A stretch of 34,138 nt of DNA from a virus. The stretch spans positions 1 to 34,138 of the IMG/VR virus record IMGVR_UViG_3300031651_000011. One strand, written 5' to 3'. Shown in pieces: positions 1-6,979 of this stretch. The notes below the pieces were generated by a model. That model worked only from the letters and a program-made list of their open reading frames with translations. It was not told the origin of the DNA and did not search any database. Numbering within the stretch: position 1 is the stretch's first letter; each line of letters opens with the position of its first letter. Made by a program: the position numbers and the translations under genes.

Positions 1-109
1 TCGACCTGCAATGCAGTCTATAAAGCCCCCTGAAGCGAGGCTGTTGCTGCCTATCTAATGTGAGGGCTTTGGGACGGCCACCTAATCTTCCTGCTTCTTG
101 CTTATTCAT
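1..109 (-). CDS. Partial small phage protein, N-terminus only
   Basis: An open frame begins with ATG at 109, inside the last codons of the ASCH-like gene, and runs off the left edge with no stop over 36 codons. An AGGA stands just upstream of the ATG. The visible start is basic and glycine-rich (MNKQEAGRLGGRPKALTL), the style of many short phage proteins. No domain is recognisable, and the C-terminus lies outside the window. The overlapping start is the main support. Confidence 0.4.
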   Translation of the reverse strand, partial: MNKQEAGRLGGRPKALTLDRQQQPRFRGLYRLHCRS

Positions 110-770
110 GTCCTGAAAATTCATTCGTAAATTCAAACTTATATCTAAACACCCAGGGATTACTTTCCCAGGGGTAATCTTTGTTGATGGAGTTCCAAAG
201 CCTCATAAAATTCACTCGATTCACATGAATATGATGTTCCCAATTCTCGTTAGGTTTCATTCTTTGAAGCGTTAACCCCTCTTGGCTAATATCAGTTTGC
301 CCTATCTCCTGCAATCTCTCTGCCCTGACATCTGTTATCACAATAAAGTAGCGGGCTGCCCATTCGGGCATAAAGAGAGGGTTAAGCCAATCTGTGCCTA
401 TTTCGTATCCATCCAGCTTGTAGCACATTGCTACAGGTAAGCCATCAGGCTTGCGCCTGAAGCTACCATCTGCAATTGCCTTATCTTTCCAAGGGTCTTT
501 TTCAGCAAGGCTGACATATTCAAATGCCTCTTTGATATAGACAGTCTCGCCTACTTGGTAGCGGGGCTTTAGCACGAATGCTTCAATCAAGTCGCTATAT
601 TCCGAACGCCCTTTAAGTTCCCACCAGTTATCCCTCTTGCTAAAATGAACCCAGGTTCGCTCATATGACATGGCGATTTTATTTGCTAGTTTGTTTACCC
701 TTCTAGTCTGTGTTTTCCTGCCCTCAATGATGGCTTGTATTGATTCAGGCCTAAATAAGATTCCTTTCAT
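102..770 (-). CDS. ASCH/PUA-like phage protein
   Basis: This 222-residue protein opens with MKGILFRPESIQAIIEGRKTQ followed by TRRV. That opening is typical of a widespread phage family with an ASCH-like fold (PUA-related, presumed nucleic-acid binding). A second segment around residues 70-90 has a YQVGETVYIKEAFEY stretch, which fits the strand that carries the conserved G-x-x-hydrophobic core of that fold. The start at 770 has a good AAGGAG site. It follows the DUF5658-like gene closely and overlaps the next frame. The molecular function of this phage family is not established; the fold assignment is from motif resemblance only. Confidence 0.6.
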   Translation of the reverse strand: MKGILFRPESIQAIIEGRKTQTRRVNKLANKIAMSYERTWVHFSKRDNWWELKGRSEYSDLIEAFVLKPRYQVGETVYIKEAFEYVSLAEKDPWKDKAIADGSFRRKPDGLPVAMCYKLDGYEIGTDWLNPLFMPEWAARYFIVITDVRAERLQEIGQTDISQEGLTLQRMKPNENWEHHIHVNRVNFMRLWNSINKDYPWESNPWVFRYKFEFTNEFSGHE

Positions 771-779
771 ATACTCTCC

Positions 780-1100
780 TTATATTCCCTGCACCAGTCC
801 CATTCCGTTAAATATGCAAATCCCGGTCATAACTCCAATCAGGATTAGGAATATCCTGTTTATCTGCTGGTAATATCTGTCGGCTACTAGCAAAAGCAGC
901 GAAGCAAAGGCCAGTGTCGCCCCGATCTTGACCAGCCAAAATACCCAACTAACTTCGCATGCAAGAACTTGCCTCATAATCGGGTTTAGTTCGTATCCCC
1001 CCCTGGTAAATAGGGCTAGGGTGAATATGCCATCAATCACATTCAGGGCAACAAAGACAATCGCCAGCTTGATGTTCTCTAACTTCCTTATAGCTTCCAT
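780..1100 (-). CDS. DUF5658-like small membrane protein (copy 1)
   Basis: The product has about 106 residues and three predicted membrane segments: roughly residues 12-32 (with the motif LNVIDGIFT), 52-73 and 80-103. A GGYELNP motif lies in the loop after the first segment. It resembles DUF5658 membrane proteins, whose function is unknown. The ATG at 1100 is chosen over a TTG at 1109 because the resulting start (MEAIRKLENIKLA) aligns with the paralogue at 2797-3126 (METIRKIKNL). It overlaps the end of the YopX-like gene by a few bases, so the two are probably co-translated. Confidence 0.7.
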   Translation of the reverse strand: MEAIRKLENIKLAIVFVALNVIDGIFTLALFTRGGYELNPIMRQVLACEVSWVFWLVKIGATLAFASLLLLVADRYYQQINRIFLILIGVMTGICIFNGMGLVQGI

Positions 1101-1105
1101 TGCTT

Positions 1106-1474
1106 TCAATTTTCCAATAGTTCGGGGTTCTCATAGATGTTGCCGATGATTTCACACATTTCAGTGACAACAATATCTAAGGGATACCAACGAGCTGTTA
1201 TATCTGAATAGTGAATTTTATCTACACCCCTATCCCTAAAACCTCTACCAACACGACTAAATGTATGGACTATATCCCCCTCATAAATCTCCTTGCCGTT
1301 CTTGTCGTGGAGTCCTGTCCACTCAACAAGCTCTAAGTTTCCTTCTTTTGTTATTAGTTCACCCTCACGTGTACGAACGGCTATTATTTCTCCATCCTCG
1401 CTACTTACAAGGGATACAATATCCAGCCATCTTCTAGTTAGCTTATCCCACGCTCTAAACTTAATCTCTCTCAT
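1106..1474 (-). CDS. YopX-family phage protein
   Basis: The product has 122 residues. It begins MREIKFRAWDKLTRRW, continues with a W-T-G-L-H-D-K-N-G-K-E-I-Y-E-G-D-I-V block in the middle, and ends with an IIGNIYENPELL block. These are the three signature segments of the YopX domain, found in many phages of Gram-positive and other bacteria and of unknown biochemical role. The ATG at 1474 has an AAGGAGAT site about nine bases upstream. A further upstream in-frame ATG at 1531 would add 19 residues not seen in the family. It lies in the accessory operon read leftward from the promoter near 2240. Confidence 0.9.
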   Translation of the reverse strand: MREIKFRAWDKLTRRWLDIVSLVSSEDGEIIAVRTREGELITKEGNLELVEWTGLHDKNGKEIYEGDIVHTFSRVGRGFRDRGVDKIHYSDITARWYPLDIVVTEMCEIIGNIYENPELLEN

Positions 1475-1535
1475 TTCTTTAATCTCCTTATCCTCCCTAG
1501 TAATTCCACACAAAACCTTTTTAATCCCCATAAAT

Positions 1536-1832
1536 CTATTGTGCTGTAGTATTTCTGGACAAATTAAGCGATTTCTGGCGACCTCGCCTTAATTGGTTTG
1601 CTAATCTTTCCCTTTGCTCAGGCGATAACTTCCGGGGAACTCGCGGCAGAGGGATTCTGCTTTTAGCGATGTGATATTCCTTGCCACCATAGCCATTATT
1701 CATAGTAGGCTTCAGCCCTAGCTTGTCTTCTAAGTGCTTTTGCCAACGCTTGTTGTAGGTAAATATCACCGCATCGGCAGGGGTTTCATCGAAGCTAATC
1801 AAGGTTTCGCATTCTTCATTGCTTAGTTGCAT
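1536..1832 (-). CDS. Phage protein of unknown function
   Basis: This is a 98-residue soluble protein. The N-terminal half is acidic (LSNEECETLISFDETPADAV), and the C-terminal third is strongly basic (PRVPRKLSPEQRERLANQLR), which suggests nucleic-acid contact. The start at 1832 is preceded by GGAGGG at good spacing; an in-frame ATG at 1874 lacks this and would overlap more of the preceding gene. It overlaps the recombinase-like fragment by 17 bases, indicating translational coupling. No family was recognised. Confidence 0.65.
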   Translation of the reverse strand: MQLSNEECETLISFDETPADAVIFTYNKRWQKHLEDKLGLKPTMNNGYGGKEYHIAKSRIPLPRVPRKLSPEQRERLANQLRRGRQKSLNLSRNTTAQ

Positions 1833-2055
1833 TTTCAAATACCCTCCCTGGCGTATGCTTATGATGTATCGCAATCACATCTTCAGTTAAAAGCGGAGTG
1901 TAGTAATTAGCTGTTGTAGTGATATTGCTGTGTCCTAGAATAAGGGATAAACTCTTGAGGTCTCCGCCATCTTTTAGGTGGAACACGCCGTTCGTTATTT
2001 CATGGCTTAATTGTAGAACATGGGGAACTAAGATTAGGCGTCTCGGTTCATTCAT
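1816..2055 (-). pseudogene. Stand-alone tyrosine recombinase C-terminal fragment
   Basis: The frame encodes 79 residues that match only the end of a phage integrase. There is a degenerate H-x-x-R-like helix (VLQLSHEITNGVFHL), then GDLKSLSLILGHSNITTTANYY, which is the classic box with the second conserved histidine and the catalytic tyrosine, and a short tail. The arginine that normally precedes the first histidine is missing, and the whole core-binding domain and box I are absent. The start at 2055 has a strong GGGAGGG site. It may be a remnant of a lost integrase or a repurposed domain. No other part of an integrase gene was found in the window. Confidence 0.65.
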
Positions 2056-2212
2056 TCCCGTTCCCTCCCTTTTTTTGCCTTGCTCGCCAGATGACCATTG
2101 ATACGGCACTGGTAGTCATTTTGAACATTCGGGCGATGGCTATATGCCGCCACCCCTTATCAGCAAGTTCCAATATCTTTTTGTTCCGTTCTGTCTTTGT
2201 CCTGTTAGCCAT
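2048..2212 (-). CDS. Small helix-turn-helix DNA-binding protein
   Basis: This 54-residue basic protein has a homeodomain-like HTH at about residues 10-45: NKKILELADKGW, then IAIARMFKMTTSAVSMVIWR as the second and recognition helices. It is the first gene after a good sigma70-type promoter (2230-2258), and the leader is only about ten bases with no clear ribosome site. Its stop overlaps the start of the recombinase fragment. By position it is a candidate regulator of the divergent promoter region 2213-2358, possibly autoregulatory. This role is inferred from location and fold only. Confidence 0.7.
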   Translation of the reverse strand: MANRTKTERNKKILELADKGWRHIAIARMFKMTTSAVSMVIWRARQKKGGNGNE

Positions 2213-2229
2213 TTCTTACTTTTGATAAC

Positions 2230-2258
2230 ATTTTATAACACCCCTAAAATCTTGTCAA
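2230..2258 (-). promoter_or_regulatory. Sigma70-type promoter, leftward
   Basis: On the minus strand, TTGACA (2253-2258) is followed after 17 bases by TAAAAT (2230-2235). The -35 is perfect and the -10 matches at five of six positions. Transcription would begin near 2223, giving a leader of about ten bases before the HTH gene. A direct repeat ATAACA-TTTT-ATAACA overlaps the -10. Confidence 0.65.
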
Positions 2259-2261
2259 GTC

Positions 2262-2306
2262 CCCCTTAGCTTTGGGGTGAAATTTCTTTTTGAGAAAATT
2301 TTCAAA
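2262..2306. promoter_or_regulatory. Two imperfect palindromes between divergent promoters (operator candidates)
   Basis: The first palindrome (2262-2277) has CCCC and GGGG arms around AGCT, with two mismatched positions per half. The second (2289-2306) is TTTGA-G-AAAATTTT-CAAA. Both lie between the -35 boxes of the leftward and rightward promoters, where a regulator could control both. The HTH protein encoded next door is the obvious candidate ligand; this is inference. Confidence 0.35.
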
Positions 2307-2313
2307 TAGGAAC

Positions 2314-2341
2314 TTGACATTTTGGGGAAAGGAATTAGAAT
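2314..2341 (+). promoter_or_regulatory. Sigma70-type promoter, rightward
   Basis: TTGACA (2314-2319) and TAGAAT (2336-2341) are separated by 16 bases. Transcription would start near 2348, so the GGGAGG ribosome site (2348-2353) would sit at the very 5' end of the mRNA, just ahead of the ATG at 2359. It drives the only plus-strand gene of the accessory region. Confidence 0.65.
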
Positions 2342-2358
2342 AATAGTGGGAGGCTGAA

Positions 2359-2811
2359 ATGAAGAAGGCTGGGATAATTATCGGCATTGTAGTAGCTATA
2401 GTTCTTGTCATTTGGCTTGTTCCCTTGAAGGAAGTGGCTTATGCGAATCCTACGCCTCTAAATTTTGAGGCAAGTAATTATACTCGAACAGACACTGTTG
2501 AGGTATATCGGCAAGTAGGTTCGTGTGGGTGTAATCGAGAATTAGTAGAAGTGGCGGTTCAGGTAGCTTGCGTTAATGTGACAAACACAGACGATATTGC
2601 CGGGGATTTTACCGTTATATTTTCTGGATTTACTCCTATATTTGCTTACTACTCCCTAGCAGTAAAGCTAAGCTTAAATGTCACTGAGCAAGGGGTCGCT
2701 GAATGTTCAACTGAATCCCTTGATAATTGGAGCTATGAGGTTATACCTGACATAAAAGAAACTCAATATAAGAAAGTAACCTTGCTCGATTACCTGTTAC
2801 ACTACAGATAA
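2359..2811 (+). CDS. Membrane-anchored extracytoplasmic protein, candidate lysogenic-conversion gene
   Basis: This 150-residue protein has one N-terminal membrane helix (about residues 5-22, after MKKAG) and no obvious signal-peptidase site, so the remainder is probably displayed outside the membrane. The outer part is beta-rich, with four cysteines (two in SCGCN, one in VACVNV, one in AECSTE) and a C-terminal motif KKVTLLDYLLHY. It is transcribed against all neighbouring genes from its own promoter, which is typical of a moron. Its last codons overlap the convergent DUF5658-like gene by 15 bases. No enzymatic domain was recognised. Confidence 0.75.
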   Translation: MKKAGIIIGIVVAIVLVIWLVPLKEVAYANPTPLNFEASNYTRTDTVEVYRQVGSCGCNRELVEVAVQVACVNVTNTDDIAGDFTVIFSGFTPIFAYYSLAVKLSLNVTEQGVAECSTESLDNWSYEVIPDIKETQYKKVTLLDYLLHYR

Positions 2812-3126
2812 TAGTCCCGCCAAATTAAACAGGCAAACTCCTAGAGCTACAATTATTAAGACAATGAATACCTTGCCCATCTGTCGGGGATAGATACTTG
2901 CCAAGAAGAGAAGTGCTGCGATGAGGATTAGTATTCTGCCTAATTTGAACCCCCAATATGCCAATGCTGATTGTTGTCTTAATACGATTCTTGTTAGAGG
3001 ATTTAGCTCATAGCCACCTTCGCCTGCCAATACCCATGTGAGAATTCCATCTATTATATTTAAACCAGCAAAAATGGCTGCTAGTTTAATGCATTGTAAA
3101 TTCTTAATCTTTCGTATCGTTTCCAT
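2797..3126 (-). CDS. DUF5658-like small membrane protein (copy 2)
   Basis: This 109-residue protein has three hydrophobic segments (about 12-32, 55-77 and 84-107). LNIIDGILT lies in the first and GGYELNPLTR in the following loop. It is clearly paralogous to 780-1100 over its full length. It lies alone between the late-operon terminator and the convergent plus-strand gene, with its own TTGACA box 30 bases upstream. The predicted transcript would be nearly leaderless. The function of the family is unknown. Confidence 0.75.
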   Translation of the reverse strand: METIRKIKNLQCIKLAAIFAGLNIIDGILTWVLAGEGGYELNPLTRIVLRQQSALAYWGFKLGRILILIAALLFLASIYPRQMGKVFIVLIIVALGVCLFNLAGLLSVV

Positions 3127-3133
3127 TCAATTA

Positions 3134-3162
3134 AGAGTATGAATTCTTTATCAGTTTGTCAA
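3134..3162 (-). promoter_or_regulatory. Weak sigma70-type promoter for the DUF5658-like gene
   Basis: TTGACA (3157-3162) is followed after 17 bases by TACTCT (3134-3139), a poor -10. An alternative -10, CATACT, gives a 15-base spacer. The start site would be close to 3127, immediately before the ATG at 3126. It lies just downstream of the late terminator, so the gene would need such a promoter. Confidence 0.45.
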
Positions 3163-3171
3163 CTCCAAAAT

Positions 3172-3201
3172 AAAAAAGTTCCCCCTCCATCAAGGAGAGG
3201 G
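3172..3201 (-). terminator. Rho-independent terminator ending the late operon
   Basis: On the minus strand, CCCTCTCC pairs with GGAGGGGG around a five-base loop (TTGAT). This is an 8-bp stem with one G-U pair, followed two or three bases later by a run of six T. It is the first strong terminator after the tail genes. Confidence 0.85.
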
Positions 3202-3306
3202 TTATTTACTGTAAAATCTGAGGCTAAAATCTCTTCCGAGTATAAAGACACGCAAAAAGAATTTCGTCCTCATAATTCATTGTAATTATAAGGGTTTCAG
3301 CACCGA

Positions 3307-3492
3307 TTAGGGGATTTCTGCGGGCTTCTCAGGGCTTAATTCTTCCTCTGCAAGAGCCATTGTTTCAAGGTCTTTTGTTAGCTCGCTGAAAACATGATGG
3401 ATAGTTCTGTGTGGAATCCCGTCATGCCTCATGTCGAGCATGATTTGACGGAGTTGGCCGACATATTTGTCAACCAGGTTCGGGTTGTCCAT
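3307..3492 (-). CDS. Small phage protein, last gene of the late operon
   Basis: This 61-residue protein is mostly helical, with a polar N-terminal half (VDKYVGQLRQIMLDMRHDG) and an acidic, proline-rich tail. Its start overlaps the end of the coiled-coil gene by 23 bases, so it is probably translated with it. No family was recognised. The region from its stop to the terminator at 3201 contains only an 18-codon frame without a ribosome site. Confidence 0.6.
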   Translation of the reverse strand: MDNPNLVDKYVGQLRQIMLDMRHDGIPHRTIHHVFSELTKDLETMALAEEELSPEKPAEIP

Positions 3493-3646
3493 CTTTTTCG
3501 GCTAACTCCTCTAGAACTTCAATACGCCCTAGTAGCTTATTGGCCTGTGCTGCCAGCAATTCTCGCCTTTGCCCGAGAGCTTTGAGTTCATTCATGACTT
3601 GCTGCTGCATCTTCTTTGCCTCTGCTAGTTCCTTTGAAATTTCCAT
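3470..3646 (-). CDS. Small coiled-coil protein
   Basis: This 58-residue protein is almost entirely heptad-patterned charged helix (MEISKELAEAKKMQQQVMNE, continuing to the EELAEKDG end). The ATG at 3646 is preceded by GGAGGG and starts eight bases after the previous stop. An in-frame ATG at 3694 would overlap the tail gene and lacks a site. It could be a tail or chaperone subunit; no membrane segment is present, so a spanin role is unlikely. Confidence 0.65.
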   Translation of the reverse strand: MEISKELAEAKKMQQQVMNELKALGQRRELLAAQANKLLGRIEVLEELAEKDGQPEPG

Positions 3647-3653
3647 GTCCCTC

Positions 3654-4556
3654 CTATGCTGGTGTGCCTTCAAAACATCGCTCGGCACCATCATCGCCTA
3701 TGTAACAGTAATGAGTCCCATACATCGGCGCTTTCGTATTTATTGATATTTGGCTCGGGAGTTTTCCGGTAAGTCCGGTTAGAGTTCCTTCTATCCTGCG
3801 AACACCCCCTGCGTGGTCAGTATAGTATTGATAAACACCGTCTACCCATGCAAAGGTATCGCTTGCTACACCACTGACAAGAGTTCCTTCCTTTAATCGC
3901 TTATCTCTATAGTGGTCAAGGTAAGCAAACTTAGTTCCTTCCACCCAGATATAACCAGTGAATACAGGGTCATTTATTCTCAGGTAGGCAGTGCCAAAAA
4001 TGACACAGAATTGAGTATCCCAACCAGGAAAGTTTACATTTATATCCCTGCTTGGTCTTATCCCAAACGGTGTTATGCCACCAGCGTTTATAGCTGCAAT
4101 GCCAACATCATTCAAAGGGATATATCTATAATTAGTAGGCAAATCAACTGGGATATAAAGACTTCCAACAATCGTGCCACAATCACCTAAATATCCATAG
4201 TCTGCCTCTACAGCAGGCCTATGTATATCAGGACAGAGAACAATGTTAATCGTGTCTGCTATTTTCGTCAGTGCGATGTTCTGACAATATGTAAGCTCAA
4301 CCCAAATACCTGCATTCTCTATCTCTAGTGTTGGACTTAGACCTGTAGTGTCAAAGAATATGACATTACGGATTAAATTGACCCTATCAGTTCCAGATGT
4401 GATTGCATAATAGGATATGTCTGTGCCTTCTAAGACATCTTGACTATCATCAGCACATTCTTCAGCCCAAGCTATATCACCATCAGTCCCAGGGGTTGAG
4501 GTAGCAGCTCCCAGGCGATACCTTCCTTGACTACTAGCTACAGGGTAATTAGGCAT
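3654..4556 (-). CDS. Tail appendage or receptor-binding protein candidate
   Basis: This 300-residue beta-rich protein has many Gly, Thr, Tyr and Asp residues and several cysteines. It opens MPNYPVASSQGRYRLGAATS. The middle (residues about 45-205) has alternating hydrophobic strands like a jelly-roll or beta-sandwich. The final part holds short repeats ending in GDDGAERCFEG. It follows the tail-tip protein after eight bases with an AGGAG start and lies among fibre genes, which supports a structural role. No enzyme motif was seen, and the exact particle position is unknown. Confidence 0.55.
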   Translation of the reverse strand: MPNYPVASSQGRYRLGAATSTPGTDGDIAWAEECADDSQDVLEGTDISYYAITSGTDRVNLIRNVIFFDTTGLSPTLEIENAGIWVELTYCQNIALTKIADTINIVLCPDIHRPAVEADYGYLGDCGTIVGSLYIPVDLPTNYRYIPLNDVGIAAINAGGITPFGIRPSRDINVNFPGWDTQFCVIFGTAYLRINDPVFTGYIWVEGTKFAYLDHYRDKRLKEGTLVSGVASDTFAWVDGVYQYYTDHAGGVRRIEGTLTGLTGKLPSQISINTKAPMYGTHYCYIGDDGAERCFEGTPA

Positions 4557-4564
4557 TTTTCTCC

Positions 4565-6652
4565 TTAGTCATACATGTCCTCGCCGTCTGGGATTTTGAG
4601 CCGTGAGGCAAAGTAGCCTCCCTCGTATTGATAGTCTATGCTGCCTAAGCTAAAGTAATCATCTATACTAGGGAGTATATCTCCTATAGTAGCAATCCCA
4701 CCTAAAGCACTTAAAATGAGTTTGCGCCCAGTATAAGCACCTATTTGAAAGTTATCACCAACTATTGATGTGCCTATTGCCCCTATAAAATCCCCATCGC
4801 TATTAACAATACGAAGAGGGTCCAGATGCCCCTTTACGGTAAGCCTGCTCTTATCAATCTTTACTTTCTCTTCCCCAGCATAGAAGCATCCGTCTGTCCC
4901 TATGTAAACCTGAACAGGCGTACCAGCCTCGTAGTCTTCCTTGGTCGCAAAGGTTCTGAAGGCGTTAATACCCTCACCGCCGTAGAGTGCTATACCATAG
5001 GTAGCATCTATGACTACACCAGTTTCCTCATACCACAATCCGTCTTTGACTGTCTTGGAGAGGAGGATATTACCTGCTGAAATAGAAGTGGCCAGAACCA
5101 GCCCATAAGTCCCCACTTGAACTTGGTCTAAGAGGACTAAACCATCGGCTGTTAATGACATGCTCTTTACTTCCCTGAAAATCGTAGCCCTGTTATACTC
5201 TGCGATTTCTTCTGCCGTTAGTTCATCCCACGAGGAGCCGTTCCATATCATTATGGGGTTGGGTATATAATTAGTGTCAATCCAAAAATCACCTTCCTCT
5301 GGCGAACTTGGTGCGGTATCGGATTTTGTTAATTTATGCTGTGCCTCTCCGGGCAGTCTAATGGTATAAACTATATTCTCTTGCAAATAAAGGCCTGTAG
5401 CATCCAACTGCATTGACCTTTGCCTTATGTAAATCTCTGGCCCGTCCTTTATGTCATCGAGATAGGCATATAAAGTTCCCACCCGCAGCCGCGAGAAATA
5501 GTTATCAATATCGGTGTAGGTTTCCAGTTCGTTGAGCATCGCTTGATAATGAAGCAGGTCGAACCAGTTACCAAAGCCGAATGTCATTTTCCACTTATCT
5601 CCGCCGAATCTTCGGTGGATATAACCGACATTTCCTGTCCGTGCATCTCCCTGTCTTGAATCAGTTACCTTCACATAATCGAAAACCTCGCTGCCGACAT
5701 TTATTGGAACTTCAGCCTGCCCTCTGGAACAGCCCATTTCAGCCTTTGATAGCAATGCCTCCGCTATGTCGTCACCCTGGCCATCGCTTTCCAGTCGAGC
5801 TTCAACAAACTTCGTTTTCTTTACTTTTGCAGGCAGAGAATCATAGTCGTCAGTCTGGGCTTCGCCCTGGTAAAAGGGTTCATCATCGGAACGGCTTTGA
5901 ACTACTACTCTGTTCGGAATCACAAGGGTATTTCGATATGCCTTGTTGAAGAAGTTATGATAACCTTTCCCAAGCGCATATTCGGAGTCGTAGGTTGTCC
6001 CCGTAGTTATAGGTTTAAGAATATGAATCTTCCCATCGGCCTCGAATCTAGCAACATTGGAAGTATAGTCGAGTAATTTTCTTATGGCAGCTAGGCGATT
6101 CCCGCCAGTGTAGATTCTGAAGCCGTCCGCAGGCTCATAGGTATCCGCTAAATCGTCATAGCCATCGTCCCAGACTACCTCAAAGGCCGTGCAGTGGGTG
6201 AACGGCGCTAATGTAGCCCCTGCAATATCTTCTACCAAATCTTTAACTTTTTCATCGGCGTCCGATTCGGGTATGTAATTCTCGCTCGCCTCATCTTGCG
6301 CCATCAGGTTAGGCGTACCTTCAAGAAAAAGCGTACATGTTAAATCATTGGGTTCAGAATTGAATTGCTGGTCTATGACAGAAAGTGGAGCAGTTGCCGA
6401 ATACTCACTGCCAAAACCATAGGAGATAACGGCATCATATCCCCTTAAGTCTATGTCATCGAGCTCATGGTCTCTGTTATGTAGGACAATCTTGGCCCGG
6501 TGAGAATACATCTCCTCATCATGCTCAGAGGGCAGTATCCTGTCTTTTTCATAAGTGTAACTGCTTTCCCCCTTTGTGAGCACAACCTTGCATAGTGGGT
6601 TTAGAAACCCTCCCTGCTGTGCTGCCTTTAGCGTATCTGAAATAGTCCTCAT
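4565..6652 (-). CDS. Large tail tip/fibre protein
   Basis: This 695-residue protein's first 370 residues look like a tail hub or tip module of mixed alpha and beta character. At about residues 438-465 it has the fibre linker SDTAPSSPEEGDFWIDT, followed by an IMIWNGSSW motif, common in phage fibre proteins. The last 230 residues are glycine-rich beta repeats ending with a SIDDYFSLGS segment and YFASRLK, like the C-terminal segment of many tail fibres. The start overlaps the preceding gene by four bases. It probably connects the tail to receptor-binding parts, by resemblance only. Confidence 0.7.
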   Translation of the reverse strand: MRTISDTLKAAQQGGFLNPLCKVVLTKGESSYTYEKDRILPSEHDEEMYSHRAKIVLHNRDHELDDIDLRGYDAVISYGFGSEYSATAPLSVIDQQFNSEPNDLTCTLFLEGTPNLMAQDEASENYIPESDADEKVKDLVEDIAGATLAPFTHCTAFEVVWDDGYDDLADTYEPADGFRIYTGGNRLAAIRKLLDYTSNVARFEADGKIHILKPITTGTTYDSEYALGKGYHNFFNKAYRNTLVIPNRVVVQSRSDDEPFYQGEAQTDDYDSLPAKVKKTKFVEARLESDGQGDDIAEALLSKAEMGCSRGQAEVPINVGSEVFDYVKVTDSRQGDARTGNVGYIHRRFGGDKWKMTFGFGNWFDLLHYQAMLNELETYTDIDNYFSRLRVGTLYAYLDDIKDGPEIYIRQRSMQLDATGLYLQENIVYTIRLPGEAQHKLTKSDTAPSSPEEGDFWIDTNYIPNPIMIWNGSSWDELTAEEIAEYNRATIFREVKSMSLTADGLVLLDQVQVGTYGLVLATSISAGNILLSKTVKDGLWYEETGVVIDATYGIALYGGEGINAFRTFATKEDYEAGTPVQVYIGTDGCFYAGEEKVKIDKSRLTVKGHLDPLRIVNSDGDFIGAIGTSIVGDNFQIGAYTGRKLILSALGGIATIGDILPSIDDYFSLGSIDYQYEGGYFASRLKIPDGEDMYD

Positions 6653-6978
6653 TTTACTTCAAAGGCAAAGCTCTGGGGCGATATGATTGCATCTGCCCCT
6701 GAGCCGTCTATGACAAGAATCTCGCCTCTCCACTGCCCTTCAGCCATCGGGTCAGCAGTCTCTCCCTTGTGATAAAAATACTCGTAAATCCCAGTTGTGC
6801 TGTCGTATTGCGTCATTGCCTCTTCGCCAACAATGACCTCGCCATCAGGATCAATGATAGAGACCTTGGCAGCCGTTGGGTCAACAAGTGCCTTATTCTC
6901 ATCATAGACAAGGGCTAGAACCCAGACTGTAGCCTTGTCGGGAAATACTATTACTTGAACAATTCCTTCTAAAGCCAT
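6649..6978 (-). CDS. Small beta-sandwich (Ig-like) virion protein
   Basis: This 109-residue beta protein has the pattern of extracellular carbohydrate or polymer-binding modules: a segment on material properties (DPDGEVIV), then YDSTTGIYEYFYH and EGQWRGEILVIDG. That T-G-x-Y-x-Y...G-x-W order recurs in the proteins at 7216-7791, 7852-8436 and 8505-8846. It overlaps the tail-tip start by four bases (ATGA), so they are translationally linked. It is probably a decoration or tail accessory subunit. Confidence 0.6.
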   Translation of the reverse strand: MALEGIVQVIVFPDKATVWVLALVYDENKALVDPTAAKVSIIDPDGEVIVGEEAMTQYDSTTGIYEYFYHKGETADPMAEGQWRGEILVIDGSGADAIISPQSFAFEVK

Positions 6979-6979
6979 A

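Noticed and set aside
3202-3306. 18-codon minus-strand frame before the late terminator
   Set aside because: No ribosome site and no resemblance to known peptides; treated as non-coding.
5581-5949. Plus-strand frame of 122 codons inside the tail-tip gene
   Set aside because: It is entirely antisense to a well-supported 695-residue gene, and its composition is that of a shadow frame.
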